Source: Planctomycetota bacterium (GTDB lineage Bacteria; Planctomycetota; UBA1135; JACQFD01). From it: a stretch of DNA of 64,000 bases. The notes under the pieces are model-generated. The model saw only the letters and a program-made list of their open reading frames with translations, did not search any database and was not told where the DNA came from. The DNA is taken from contig JACQFD010000004.1 of assembly GCA_016200225.1 (NCBI GenBank), forward strand, positions 124,001 through 188,000, given 5' to 3'. The translations under genes and the position numbers were made by a program. Below, piece by piece: positions 1 to 10,468 of the stretch (positions within the stretch are counted from its first letter, which is position 1; every line of letters begins with the position of its first letter).

Positions 1-1
1 A

Positions 2-1057
2 CAATTAACCGATCTCGGTCTCAGCGGCACGAACGTCGCCGATGGGGATCTTCCTGAAATCGCAAAACTCGCGGAATTGAGATCGCTCGATCTGAGCGGA
101 TGTAAGATTACAAACGCCGGGTTGCAACAATTAACTCCGCTCGCGAATCTCGAGCGGCTGTATATCGATTATACGAATATCGACGACGGCGCCGGCGCGG
201 CGATCGCGAGTTTTACGAAACTCCGACATTTGAATTGTCTCAGCACGCCCGCCGGCGACGGCGTCATCAAGAGTCTCGCGAAATGCGCCGCGCTCGAATC
301 CTTCGGAACCGGCGTGCGCTCGAATGTAACCAATGTCTCCGACGACGGCCTCGCCGTGCTCGCGTCGTTGCCGCATTTGAAGCATCTCGCATTCATCGGA
401 TACACGACGTTTAGTAATCATTCGTGCGAAATCCTCTCGCATGCGTCCGCGCTCGAAACATTGGTATTGAACGGACTCACCCGAATGCAATTCGCCGGTC
501 CGTTCAATCTCGGCCGCCTCGGCGGATTGAAAACGATCGACGCCAATTTTGTTGCAATCACGGACGTCGGCGCGTCGTATCTATCGAAAATTAAGACATT
601 AAAGAACATCTCGCTCGGCGGATATCGCGAAATTACGGATAATGTATTCAATTCTTTCGCGACGCTCCCGAATCTGGAGTCGATCGATCTCTCGGGCACG
701 CGCGTGACGGGCGGAAATTTTCATAAACTTTCCGGCGCGAAGCATTTGAAAGTAATTTATCTCGGATCGACGGAATTCGGCGACGAGGGCGCGGCGGCGC
801 TCGCGGAGCATGCGGAACTCACGCGCATCTACGCGGGCACGACGAAACTCACCGACGCCGGTTTGAAAGCGTTCGCGAATCTTAAGAAACTCGAAGTCCT
901 CGGCGTCGGTAACAATTCGGTCACGAACGAAGGCGCGAAAGCGCTTGCCGAATGCGCGTCGCTGCAGAGTTTATTGATCTATGGAACGAAAGTCGACGTC
1001 GAATGCGCGAAGTACTTGAAGTCGAAACTTCCGAATCTTGATATTCAGTTAAGATAA
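2..1057 (+). CDS. Leucine-rich repeat protein, 5' end cut by window edge
   Basis: The frame is open from the first bases, so the start lies outside the window; the TTG at 77 is only an internal codon. The translation is a run of about thirteen irregular leucine-rich repeats of roughly 24 residues with the pattern LxxLxxLxLxxTxITDxG, for example LESIDLSGTRVTGG. This is the ribonuclease-inhibitor-like type of repeat, expected to fold into a curved solenoid used for protein binding. No catalytic domain is visible in the part seen, and the protein ends directly after the last repeat. Planctomycetes carry many such proteins, often of unknown role. The family call is secure; the function is unknown. 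Confidence 0.85.
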   Translation, partial: QLTDLGLSGTNVADGDLPEIAKLAELRSLDLSGCKITNAGLQQLTPLANLERLYIDYTNIDDGAGAAIASFTKLRHLNCLSTPAGDGVIKSLAKCAALESFGTGVRSNVTNVSDDGLAVLASLPHLKHLAFIGYTTFSNHSCEILSHASALETLVLNGLTRMQFAGPFNLGRLGGLKTIDANFVAITDVGASYLSKIKTLKNISLGGYREITDNVFNSFATLPNLESIDLSGTRVTGGNFHKLSGAKHLKVIYLGSTEFGDEGAAALAEHAELTRIYAGTTKLTDAGLKAFANLKKLEVLGVGNNSVTNEGAKALAECASLQSLLIYGTKVDVECAKYLKSKLPNLDIQLR

Positions 1058-1078
1058 ACTTTTAATATAATAAATCTC

Positions 1079-1525
1079 ATGGAAACGACCATTTTCGAGC
1101 CCGGTGGCCGCGACGCGATTCTGAAACGCATCCAATCGCTAACGAATAAATCGACGCCCGCGTGGGGCAAAATGAATGTTAGTCAAATGATGGCGCACTG
1201 CGCGGCGGCGATGCGCGTGCCGACGGGAGATTTAATATTAAAGAAAACGTGGCTGCGGATCATCGGATCGATGGTCAAGAAATCGATGCTTTCGGACAAA
1301 CCGTGGAAACCGAACATGCCGACGGCGCCGGAATTTAAAATTACAAATACGGGACCGTTCGACGAGGAGCACGCCACGATGCTGGCGGTTTTTAACAAAC
1401 TCGCCCGCGGCCGCGAGGCGGTCAAAGTTTACGATCATCCGTTTTTCGGCAAAATGACGTTCGAGGAGTGGGGACGCCTGCATTACAAGCATCTCGATCA
1501 TCATTTGCGCCAGTTCGGAGTGTAA
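1079..1525 (+). CDS. DUF1569 family protein (DinB-like fold)
   Basis: The product has 148 residues. It matches the DUF1569 family: an N-terminal part with the MxxHCAAAM segment, a middle PEFKITNTGPFDEE region, and the highly typical C-terminal block HPFFGKMTFEEWGRL followed by HLDHHLRQFGV. The His residues in MMAHC and HLDHH are placed as in DinB-like four-helix metal-binding proteins, so a metal-dependent enzyme or thiol-transfer role is possible, but no substrate is known. It starts 21 bp after the leucine-rich-repeat gene and may be co-transcribed with it. Its stop codon is only 2 bp from the end of the convergent sigma-factor gene. Confidence 0.85.
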   Translation: METTIFEPGGRDAILKRIQSLTNKSTPAWGKMNVSQMMAHCAAAMRVPTGDLILKKTWLRIIGSMVKKSMLSDKPWKPNMPTAPEFKITNTGPFDEEHATMLAVFNKLARGREAVKVYDHPFFGKMTFEEWGRLHYKHLDHHLRQFGV

Positions 1526-1527
1526 AT

Positions 1528-4119
1528 TTACTTTTTCGCGGCGTCGAGCGCGCGGTCGAACCGCGTCGCAACGCCGGGTTCGACCGCGACCGCGCCAAGT
1601 CCGATGCGAGCGGGCTCCGCGTCCGGTTTTGTTATAATCGCCTCGGCCTGCCAGTTTCCCGCGCCCGCCGATTCCACGCGAAAGCGCCCCTGCGCGTCGG
1701 GCGAGGCGCTCAATTCGAGCGCCGCTCCGGTCGAAAGGCGGACGGGTATTCCGTTGCGCTGCGTTTTTGTAAATATAATTTTAACGGAGGCGGCGTCGCG
1801 ATCGCCTAATTGTATAATTCCGTCGATCGAGCCCGGACGTTCGAATTGTAATCGCACGTCCTCCAATTCCTGTCCCGAGTCGACGTAGAGATCGTCGCGG
1901 ACGGCCGTCGAACCGTCGGGAAGCGCGGCGCGCGCGATGTAGCGTCCGGGCGATAATTTTAATATACGAAAACGGCCGGACGCGTCGGTGGTCGACTCGC
2001 CCGCGAGAACGCGGTGGCGCGAGTCGTCGGGCGTCGACATCGGCGGGAATAGATACATACTATCCGGGCTGTCATCCTTCGCCGCGGGTCTGAAGATTTG
2101 TACTTTTGTGCGGCCGAGCGGCTCGGATCCCGAAGAAACCAACACTCCCGCGATGGACGCGGGATCTCCGAGGTGGAACTCGACATTCTTTATTTCGCCC
2201 GGAGCGAGGACGATCGTCTGCGAGTCGAATCGATTCGTACGATTCGAGAATACATCCAATTGATATTTGAGCCCGCCTTCGAGTCCGCGATATATAAAGT
2301 CCTCCGGAACCGGCGCGTCGGCGGTCTGCAAATGTTGCTTGTTCTTGTTGGAGAACACGTCGAACGACGTGAAATCCGCCGCGAACTCCCTCGACGGGAC
2401 CTTGGATGTTCCTTCGTATACAAATAATCGGACGCCGGCGTTTCCTCGCAGGACAACGCGCACGGGCGCGGGGCCGGGTTCGACGTTTTCTTGAATATAC
2501 TTTTCGAAACCCGGAAGGTCGATCGTAAGTGTATACTTGCCCGGCGGAACGTCCATAAAGAACGCGCCGGCTTCGTTCGGATCATAAGCATTCTTCGTCG
2601 CCGGGCGCACGCCGATTCCCGGACCGGAGAGCGTCACGGCAGATAAGTTCGATGTATAAATGATCACTTTTACGCGATCGGAAAGGCGCGGTCCATCATA
2701 AACGAAATCGACGACCTGCTCCTCCCCTTCCTTGAGTTGTATTACTTTTCCGGGAAGAAATGCCGCCGAAGTCTTGGGATCGGTTCGAAGTTCCACGGAC
2801 AGTCCGCATCGACACGTCGGCAGGTCGTCCAATGTAAACGATCCGGTCGCCGGGTCGACGATCGTCCTGTGGCTTCCGCCCGCGGCCATATGAGGCGCGC
2901 CGAACACGACGTCTTCCGAATTATAACAAGCGACGCGCCACCCCGGAATCAGCGGTTCGCCGCTCGCCATTCGTATCGTTCCGCGCACGCGACCGCCCTT
3001 CATTAATATAATCGTTCCAATGTCGATGTGCCGGTCGTTCGCGATCTCCGGCCATTCGATGTCCCAACCGAACGTTCCCGGCCGCCGGATTTCCAGCCGA
3101 AATCCATAGGGCGGCGGTGGAACGAATGGAACGATAAAGTTCCCACTATCGTCGACAATCGTGGGTTGATCCTTCCAATCGATACGATCCCGATAATTAA
3201 ATAACTTCTGCGACTGCCAGCACCATCCGACCAGCGTGATTTGGGCGCCCTTGGCCGGTGTCCCGTCGGAAAAGACTACTTTTCCGCGAATCTCCGCGTG
3301 CGGATCGCGCGCGCCGACCGCGGACGCTGGCGCAGCCTCGGAGACGGGCGCGCGCGATGCTGCAATTGTAGTTTCGGCCGCGCGGGTCGCGGGCCGCGAC
3401 GCGCCGCGCTCATCGGCGAGGGCGACCGTCGGCGCCGCGGATGGGGCGGCGGGCACCGGGGGTTTCGGATAAAAGAATACATACGATCCGATACATAACA
3501 AAACGAGCGCGGCCGCGGCGGTGGTTTTCTTCGCGCCGACGCTGAACGCGATCGCCGACTTCCACGATGCCAATTGTATCAAAGGCAGCGCCGCGATCGC
3601 GCCGGTCCATTCGACACCGAACTTTCGCCGCGCCCGGTCGCGTAATTGTTGAATTCCGCGTTTGACGTGCGTGCGCGCCGTCTCGATCGGAATGCCGCGG
3701 CGCGCGGCGATTTCGCGCGCCGGTATTTGATGATAATAATATTCGACGACCGCCGAACGGCAGGGTTCGTCAAGCGTCAGGATCAACGCCGTCAGTTCGT
3801 TATAAATTTGATGTTGCGCGACCAGATCGGCGGTCGCGTCCGCGTCGCCGTGGCCCGCGTACGCCGCCTCGCGCTCGCGCCTCCGCGTTCGCGCGCGCGC
3901 CGCGCGCAAACTCAGTTTTCGAACAATTCCGGCGACCCACGACAGCCCCGACTGCGCGGCGGCGCGATGATTTGTTAATAAAATCGCCGCCGCATCCGAG
4001 ACTGCATCCTCCGCGAGCTGCGCATCGCCCGTCAACGCGCGTCCAATTCTTAATAATCGCTCGCGATGCGCGATCAGGATTTGTAAATTCGGGAGCGACA
4101 CGTCGGCGGGCGGGTTCAT
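1528..4119 (-). CDS. ECF sigma factor fused to a membrane helix and carboxypeptidase-regulatory-like repeats
   Basis: The 863-residue product has an N-terminal sigma-70 ECF module. Region 2 lies at about 18-85 and region 4 at about 105-168, the latter with the helix-turn-helix segment IPAREIAARRGIPIETARTH. A hydrophobic helix follows at about 199-217, then a Pro/Ala-rich linker. The rest contains several beta-sandwich repeats of the CarboxypepD_reg type, opening with EIRGKVVFSDGTPAKGAQI near residue 270 and continuing to the end. The predicted topology is a cytoplasmic sigma domain, one membrane pass and a large exported domain. No separate anti-sigma gene is adjacent. Membrane-extended ECF factors are known in planctomycetes; whether this one is released by proteolysis is inference. 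The start ATG at 4117-4119 is the only good upstream candidate. Confidence 0.85.
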   Translation of the reverse strand: MNPPADVSLPNLQILIAHRERLLRIGRALTGDAQLAEDAVSDAAAILLTNHRAAAQSGLSWVAGIVRKLSLRAARARTRRREREAAYAGHGDADATADLVAQHQIYNELTALILTLDEPCRSAVVEYYYHQIPAREIAARRGIPIETARTHVKRGIQQLRDRARRKFGVEWTGAIAALPLIQLASWKSAIAFSVGAKKTTAAAALVLLCIGSYVFFYPKPPVPAAPSAAPTVALADERGASRPATRAAETTIAASRAPVSEAAPASAVGARDPHAEIRGKVVFSDGTPAKGAQITLVGWCWQSQKLFNYRDRIDWKDQPTIVDDSGNFIVPFVPPPPYGFRLEIRRPGTFGWDIEWPEIANDRHIDIGTIILMKGGRVRGTIRMASGEPLIPGWRVACYNSEDVVFGAPHMAAGGSHRTIVDPATGSFTLDDLPTCRCGLSVELRTDPKTSAAFLPGKVIQLKEGEEQVVDFVYDGPRLSDRVKVIIYTSNLSAVTLSGPGIGVRPATKNAYDPNEAGAFFMDVPPGKYTLTIDLPGFEKYIQENVEPGPAPVRVVLRGNAGVRLFVYEGTSKVPSREFAADFTSFDVFSNKNKQHLQTADAPVPEDFIYRGLEGGLKYQLDVFSNRTNRFDSQTIVLAPGEIKNVEFHLGDPASIAGVLVSSGSEPLGRTKVQIFRPAAKDDSPDSMYLFPPMSTPDDSRHRVLAGESTTDASGRFRILKLSPGRYIARAALPDGSTAVRDDLYVDSGQELEDVRLQFERPGSIDGIIQLGDRDAASVKIIFTKTQRNGIPVRLSTGAALELSASPDAQGRFRVESAGAGNWQAEAIITKPDAEPARIGLGAVAVEPGVATRFDRALDAAKK

Positions 4120-4170
4120 GAAAAGCCTATCCCCGCCCGGCCGCGCGCAGGTTCAAAATAAATGACGGAA

Positions 4171-4190
4171 ATTGGACCCGTCCCCTTTTC
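4171..4190. repeat. Intergenic repeat, copy 1 (TGGACCC-N-TCCCCTTTT type)
   Basis: This short word lies in the gap between the sigma-factor gene and the small membrane-protein gene. Two related words lie at 14811-14832 and 17889-17910, also outside genes. All three share TGGACC, one to three variable bases, CCCC and a T-run ending in C. It resembles the ends of short palindromic elements associated with REP-type transposases, which is inference. Confidence 0.4.
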
Positions 4191-4205
4191 TTGCGAGTCC
4201 CGAGC

Positions 4206-4748
4206 TCAAATCGAATAATGAACCATCATCGCGGGAGTGATCAAGGTGATCGACAGACCGTAAATGACATCCGACCAAAAAAACGTCCCGGCCGCCAGCA
4301 GACGCGCAAAGCCAAGGATCGGATATATTGTAATTTTTGTAATGATCCACGCAACGGACCGCTTATATTTTTCTCTTAATAATTGGCACTCGTCGCGCCG
4401 CGGAATCGAGTGCATTCCCGTTGCGATGGCAAGCCATAGCAATAATACGTCCGCATACGTGGACGCCCCTTCCAGATAGACCGATCTCAACGACGACGGA
4501 AACCCGAGAAACGCGGCGGCCATGGAATTGACAATAAATGGTCCCAAAATCAACCATGCGAGATCGTCGTCGGCGCGAGATTTATCATATTCAACAAACC
4601 CAAACGGATACTTAAACTGAAAGTATTGCACACTTCGAACGGGCACTCCTCGAATCTTACATATCGAGAATTGCGTGAACTGTTTGAACGCAACGCCCGG
4701 GAATGTCACGGTGGCGACGAGGACGGGGGGAATATGAAAATGTATCAC
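4206..4748 (-). CDS. Multi-pass membrane protein resembling an inactive zincin-like metalloprotease
   Basis: The 180-residue protein has three or four hydrophobic segments (about 5-20, 83-105, 110-130 and 145-175). Its outline recalls a family of small membrane metalloproteases: FPGVAF, then GVPVRSVQYFQF, GFVEYDK, LGPFIVNS, and WLAIATGMHSIP near residue 118. In that family, as I remember it, FPGVxV is followed by HExxH. Here the aligned stretch reads KQFTQ, so both histidines and the glutamate are missing. If the relationship holds, this is a pseudo-protease. It starts 4 bp after the stop of the upstream small membrane-protein gene, implying translational coupling. The gene itself is well supported; the family assignment is moderate. 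Confidence 0.6.
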   Translation of the reverse strand: MIHFHIPPVLVATVTFPGVAFKQFTQFSICKIRGVPVRSVQYFQFKYPFGFVEYDKSRADDDLAWLILGPFIVNSMAAAFLGFPSSLRSVYLEGASTYADVLLLWLAIATGMHSIPRRDECQLLREKYKRSVAWIITKITIYPILGFARLLAAGTFFWSDVIYGLSITLITPAMMVHYSI

Positions 4749-4752
4749 GGAT

Positions 4753-5181
4753 TCACTTCCCCTTCGACGGCTTGTATTTCACTCCATTATTAATATTATC
4801 CATTATTTCCATAACATCTTTTGAATCTGTCCTATTCAATCGAACGCCGACGAGCCTATCGTAGGTCTCCAATGCGGCATCCGGATCGTTCGATCGGTAC
4901 TGTGCAGTCAACAACTTGACCGAGAAATCGCGCGACTTCGGATACCGCGCGGAAAGATCCTTAAAGAGTTCCGCCGACGATTTGTATTCACCGTGATCCC
5001 ACGCGCGCAGAGCGCGTTCGCGAATTTTAGCATCCTCGAACGAGGATCCAAACGTCGGCAATTGCATCAAAAACAGCGCGAGGCCGAGCGCGGCAAAACC
5101 CGGAACCCACGCTTGCACGCCCTGCCTAAATGACAAATTGGGAGGCGGCGCGGAACCTGCGTCTTCAACGGGCATCGTCAT
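4753..5181 (-). CDS. Small single-pass membrane protein with TPR-like helices
   Basis: I start at the ATG at 5181 because AGAAGG lies 6 bases upstream; an ORF start 33 bp further upstream has no such site. The product is 142 residues: a short cytoplasmic N-terminus, a membrane helix at about 27-42, then about 90 residues of tetratricopeptide-like helices. These include the segment RERALRAWDHGEYKSSAELF and a second helical pair around DPDAALETYDRL. Such proteins usually act as scaffolds. The gene overlaps no neighbour and is followed within 4 bp by the pseudo-zincin-like membrane protein, so the two probably work together. The partner and function are unknown. Confidence 0.6.
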   Translation of the reverse strand: MTMPVEDAGSAPPPNLSFRQGVQAWVPGFAALGLALFLMQLPTFGSSFEDAKIRERALRAWDHGEYKSSAELFKDLSARYPKSRDFSVKLLTAQYRSNDPDAALETYDRLVGVRLNRTDSKDVMEIMDNINNGVKYKPSKGK

Positions 5182-5249
5182 ATGATGCCTTCTATTCGCG
5201 CGGACGTACAACAAAAGTCAGGGCCGCGTCCGGCGAATTTCATGAACAA

Positions 5250-5666
5250 TCAGATTTGATATTTTTTCCGCAACTTCGTGCGCATGATCGCGCGGCGGAG
5301 GGCGGCTTCGGCGTGCGGCAGGTCGACGTCGACTTTCATGCCGCCCGCGACGCGTTCGCGCGCGCGTTTTTCCGCATCTTCCGCGCGCTTGATATCAATT
5401 TCCTTCACCGGCTCGCCCGAATCGACGACGAGGCGGACCATGTTATCTTTAATTTCGACGAAACCGTCGGCGATAAAGAACGAATAACGCGCGCCATCGG
5501 GTTCCACGACGATCAATTCGCCCGGTTCCACCGCGGCGATGAGCGGCGCGTGATTCTTTAGAACGCCGAACGAGCCTTCGGTGCCCGGAAGCGTCGCGGA
5601 CGCGATCGGTTTGTCGAAGATCACGCGCTCCGGAGTGATGACGAGGAGTCGGAGTTCGCCGGCCAT
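5250..5666 (-). CDS. atpC: F1Fo ATP synthase epsilon subunit
   Basis: The 138-residue product has the usual N-terminal beta-sandwich of about 85 residues, with LRLLVITPERVIFD, the GSFGVLKNHAPL segment and YSFFIADGFVEI, followed by a C-terminal helical hairpin from about 90 that is rich in Ala, Arg and Glu. In the family this subunit links the gamma shaft to the c-ring and its helices inhibit ATP hydrolysis. It is the last gene of the atp operon, 41 bp after the 3' part of atpD. Confidence 0.95.
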   Translation of the reverse strand: MAGELRLLVITPERVIFDKPIASATLPGTEGSFGVLKNHAPLIAAVEPGELIVVEPDGARYSFFIADGFVEIKDNMVRLVVDSGEPVKEIDIKRAEDAEKRARERVAGGMKVDVDLPHAEAALRRAIMRTKLRKKYQI

Positions 5667-5707
5667 TGGATTATTAATATTAGTTCTTCGCGCCGCGAAT
5701 TAGATAA

Positions 5708-7225
<1,518 letters not shown>

Positions 7226-7250
7226 TTAGTAAATATAAATAATGCGCGGT

Positions 7251-8219
7251 CTACTTGAGCGCTTCCGCGCCGCCCACGATCTCCAAGAGCTGTTTTGTAA
7301 TGCTTTCCTGGCGCGCCCTGTTGTACGTGCGCAGCAGCGAGCCGCGCATCTCCTCGGCCGCGTCCGTCGCGTTCTTCATCGAAACGCGGCGGCTCGCGGA
7401 CTCGGACGTGAGCGCTTCTAACAATAAATTCCAAAGTTTCATTTCGAGATACTTTGGAACGAGCCGATCGAGAATAAAACGAACATTCGGCTCGATGATC
7501 GCGTCGATTCCGTCCGATGGACTCCTATGATCCGCCGATTTGGGCGGCACGACCGGAAGCCATTGGTTCACGGCCGGTTTATAAGTAACCATCGATTCGA
7601 ATCGCGTCGAAATCACCTGGATTTCAGAGACCGCGCCCGACGTGAAATCGGCGACGAGCTGTTTCGCCGCGATGCGGACGTCCTGATACTGAAACTTCTC
7701 GAGCGGCGGCTCCGAAAAGTAATGGGCGACGCCATACCCGCGTTTATAAAAATACGTGTAGCCTTTCTTGCCGAAAATATATAATTTAACTTTGCCTTCG
7801 AGGAGTTTCGGATCGCCGCCGCGCTCTTCGAGTCCGCGCTCGCGCAGGAAGCGGTGCGTCATCGAGAGTATATTTGCATTGTACGCGCCGCAAAGTCCGC
7901 GGTCGGACGTCACAATAATGATCCCGAGCGCGCCCGGTTTTCCATTTGAAGCAATCACGGCCGCATCCGGCGCCGCCGATTTGCTTAACTGTGTATTTCT
8001 TAACTGTGTATTTCTTAATAATGGCGACGAACCCTCGGGCGCCACGGCCGCGAGACGGCCGACGATCGCCTGAATTTCATTTGTAAACGGCCGAGACGCC
8101 TGCGCGCGCCCTTGAAAACGGCGGAGCTTCGTCGTCGCCACCATTTCCATGGCGCGCGTGATTTGTTTGATACTCGCGACGCTTTTGATACGTCGTCGGA
8201 TATCGCGAAGGGAGGCCAC
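7251..8219 (-). CDS. atpG: F1Fo ATP synthase gamma subunit
   Basis: The 322-residue protein forms the central rotary shaft. It begins with the standard MASLRDIRRRIKSVASIKQI and ITRAMEMVATTKL helix, contains TSDRGLCGAYNANI at the start of the Rossmann-like domain, and ends with the second shaft helix (MKNATDAAEEMRGSL, then YNRARQESITKQLLEIVGGA). It is longer than the usual 285-295 residues. Part of the excess is a segment near residues 66-80 in which the five residues RNTQL occur twice in tandem, and part is a loop around PPKSADHRSPSDG. It lies 43 bp downstream of atpA. Confidence 0.95.
   Translation of the reverse strand: MASLRDIRRRIKSVASIKQITRAMEMVATTKLRRFQGRAQASRPFTNEIQAIVGRLAAVAPEGSSPLLRNTQLRNTQLSKSAAPDAAVIASNGKPGALGIIIVTSDRGLCGAYNANILSMTHRFLRERGLEERGGDPKLLEGKVKLYIFGKKGYTYFYKRGYGVAHYFSEPPLEKFQYQDVRIAAKQLVADFTSGAVSEIQVISTRFESMVTYKPAVNQWLPVVPPKSADHRSPSDGIDAIIEPNVRFILDRLVPKYLEMKLWNLLLEALTSESASRRVSMKNATDAAEEMRGSLLRTYNRARQESITKQLLEIVGGAEALK
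7984..8013. repeat. Perfect 15-bp tandem duplication inside atpG
   Basis: The 15-base unit CTTAACTGTGTATTT (plus strand) is present twice in immediate succession, and the first five bases of a third copy follow. Its length is a multiple of three, so the gamma frame is kept and the coded RNTQL pentapeptide is doubled. The insertion falls in the loop between the first shaft helix and the globular domain, where length variation should be tolerated. Confidence 0.95.
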
Positions 8220-8262
8220 GGCGGGTGTTTACTTTGTTAAGTTTGGATGGTTAATATTAACA

Positions 8263-9828
8263 CTATTTCGCGAACGTCTTCTTCGCGTCGGCGATGCAGG
8301 CCTTGATGAGCCCTTCGACTTCGTCGGTGAGCTTCTTTTCGTCGCGCAGTTTTTGTAACAACTGCGAATGTTTACTCTTCGCCGTCGCCGAAAGATGCTC
8401 CTCGAAACGGCGCACGTCGCGCGCGGGGATGTCGTCGAGTTGGCCGGACGTGCCGGCGTAAATGGATATAATCTGTTCCTCGACGGGCACGGGGCGATAC
8501 TGGCCCTGTTTTAATAATTCGACGAGGCGTTCGCCGCGCGTCAACTGCGCCTGCGTCGCTTTGTCGAGATCGGATCCGAACTGTGCAAATGCCGCGAGTT
8601 CGCGGTATTGCGCGAGATTTAACTTTAATCCGCCCGCGACTTTCTTCATTGCCGGAATTTGTGCACTTCCGCCGACGCGCGAAACCGAGATGCCGACGTT
8701 TACGGCCGGACGAACGCCCGAATAGAACAAATCCGCCTCGAGGAAAATCTGTCCGTCGGTAATACTAATGACATTCGTCGGAATATACGCCGACACGTCG
8801 CCTTCCTGCGTTTCGACGACGGGCAGCGCCGTGATCGATCCGCCGCCCGCTTTGTAGCGCGGATTATACTCATGCGCCCGTTTCGATAATTTACAAGCGC
8901 GCTCGAGAAGGCGGCTGTGCAAGTTGAATACGTCGCCGGGAAACGCCTCGCGGCCGGGCGGACGACGTAACAAAAGCGACATTTGCCGGTACGCGAGCGC
9001 TTGCTTATATAAATCGTCATAAGCGATGACGACGTGGCGCCCGCGGAACGCGAAGAATTCGCCCATCGTGACGCCCGAGAACGGCGCGATGTATTGCATC
9101 GACGCTTCGGCGCCGGCCGGAGCGGATACTATAATTGTGTACGGCAGCGCGCCGTTTTCGGCTAATTTTAAGACTACGTCTTTAATTGTAGACTGCTTTT
9201 GTCCGATTGCGACGTAAACGCAAATGACCTGTTCGGGATTCTTTGGATCGCCGCCGCCGGTTGTTTTTTGACTAATGATCGTGTCGACGATGAGCGCGGT
9301 TTTTCCCGTCTGGCGGTCGCCAATAATCAGTTCGCGCTGTCCGCGGCCGATCGGAATCATGCCGTCGATCGCTTTGATTCCCGTCTGCACGGGTTGTTTC
9401 ACAGGCTCGCGCTCGACGACGTTCGCCGCGCGCGATTCGATCGGTGCGAATTGTGACTGATCGATCGGCCCGCGCCCGTCGAGCGGACGTCCGAGCGCGT
9501 CGACCACGCGGCCGACGAGCGATTCGCCGACCGGCACCGAAATGACGCGCCCCGTCGAACGAACGGTGTCGCCTTCTTTAATAGCATCCGCGGATCCTAA
9601 CAATACGGCGCCGACCGAATCCTCCTCGAGGTTCATCGCGATGCCATAGGTATTATTACCGAAATCGAGCAGTTCCGACATCATGCAGCGGTCGAGACCG
9701 TAGATGCGCGCGACGCCGTCGCCGACTTGGAGCACGGTGCCGACTTCCTCGACGCCGACTTTGCCCTCGTAGCTCTCGATTTGTTTTTTAAGAATCGAGC
9801 GAACTTCTGCGGGACGAAGGTCAACCAT
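8263..9828 (-). CDS. atpA: F1Fo ATP synthase alpha subunit
   Basis: The 521-residue protein has all alpha-subunit hallmarks: the N-terminal Ser/Leu-rich helix and crown, the P-loop GDRQTGKT at 170-177, the [20 protein letters not shown] region, the arginine-finger segment near [10 protein letters not shown], and the C-terminal helical domain ending in AKKTFAK. Alpha carries the non-catalytic nucleotide site and supplies the arginine finger to beta. It follows atpH by 75 bp, the widest gap in the front half of the operon; that gap is AT-rich with two TTAATATTA-like words. Confidence 0.97.
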   Translation of the reverse strand: MVDLRPAEVRSILKKQIESYEGKVGVEEVGTVLQVGDGVARIYGLDRCMMSELLDFGNNTYGIAMNLEEDSVGAVLLGSADAIKEGDTVRSTGRVISVPVGESLVGRVVDALGRPLDGRGPIDQSQFAPIESRAANVVEREPVKQPVQTGIKAIDGMIPIGRGQRELIIGDRQTGKTALIVDTIISQKTTGGGDPKNPEQVICVYVAIGQKQSTIKDVVLKLAENGALPYTIIVSAPAGAEASMQYIAPFSGVTMGEFFAFRGRHVVIAYDDLYKQALAYRQMSLLLRRPPGREAFPGDVFNLHSRLLERACKLSKRAHEYNPRYKAGGGSITALPVVETQEGDVSAYIPTNVISITDGQIFLEADLFYSGVRPAVNVGISVSRVGGSAQIPAMKKVAGGLKLNLAQYRELAAFAQFGSDLDKATQAQLTRGERLVELLKQGQYRPVPVEEQIISIYAGTSGQLDDIPARDVRRFEEHLSATAKSKHSQLLQKLRDEKKLTDEVEGLIKACIADAKKTFAK

Positions 9829-9903
9829 GACGAATTTCCGTTCGGGGAACTTTGATTAGTTAGTTAAATGAAAAAAATGAATTAAATTAATATTACATTA
9901 ATA

Positions 9904-10449
9904 TTATAACTGTGCCGCGAGCATGCGCCCGCGAAGCTCTTCGAGGCGCGACCGCACCGTCGCGTCGAAGCGGCGGCTGCCGACCGTCACGCGCACGCCA
10001 CCCATCAACGACGGATCAACGTGAGGCGTTAATGTTACTTTTCGACGGACGCGTCCCGAAATCGCCTCCTCCGCCGATCGCAACTCCTGCGGAGAGAGAG
10101 CGGTCGCGGATTCGATGATGCCCTCGGCCTCGCCGCGCGATTCGAGCGCGAGGCGGTGATACACGGCCGCCAAATGAAACAAAACCGCGCCGCGCTTTCG
10201 ATCGATCAATAACGAAACCGTGTTCTTTACCAATCTCGTTTTCAATTGTTGCGAAAGCGGCTCGACGAAACCGGAGCGGAGACTCTTCCGATCGGCGGCG
10301 GGATTCAACAATTGTGCGATGGCTTTGCCGGTCGTCGCGGCGCGGGCCGCGAGCGCGAGATCGCTCTCGACGGTCTCCACTTGTTTCGCATCGCGCGCCG
10401 CGTCGAGCAGCGCCTCCGCGTAGCGTCGTGTTACAGCCGGGGAGAGCAT
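9904..10449 (-). CDS. atpH: F1Fo ATP synthase delta subunit
   Basis: The 181-residue protein matches the OSCP/delta family. It starts with AVTRRYAEALLDAARD, has an N-terminal six-helix bundle with the VSLLIDRKRGAVL helix near 100, and ends with a C-terminal domain that includes the family signature VDPSLMGGVRVTVGSRRFDA. Delta joins the top of F1 to the peripheral b-subunit stalk. It lies 19 bp downstream of atpF, consistent with one transcript. Confidence 0.93.
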   Translation of the reverse strand: MLSPAVTRRYAEALLDAARDAKQVETVESDLALAARAATTGKAIAQLLNPAADRKSLRSGFVEPLSQQLKTRLVKNTVSLLIDRKRGAVLFHLAAVYHRLALESRGEAEGIIESATALSPQELRSAEEAISGRVRRKVTLTPHVDPSLMGGVRVTVGSRRFDATVRSRLEELRGRMLAAQL

Positions 10450-10468
10450 GTTTCGTTTATATAAATGA

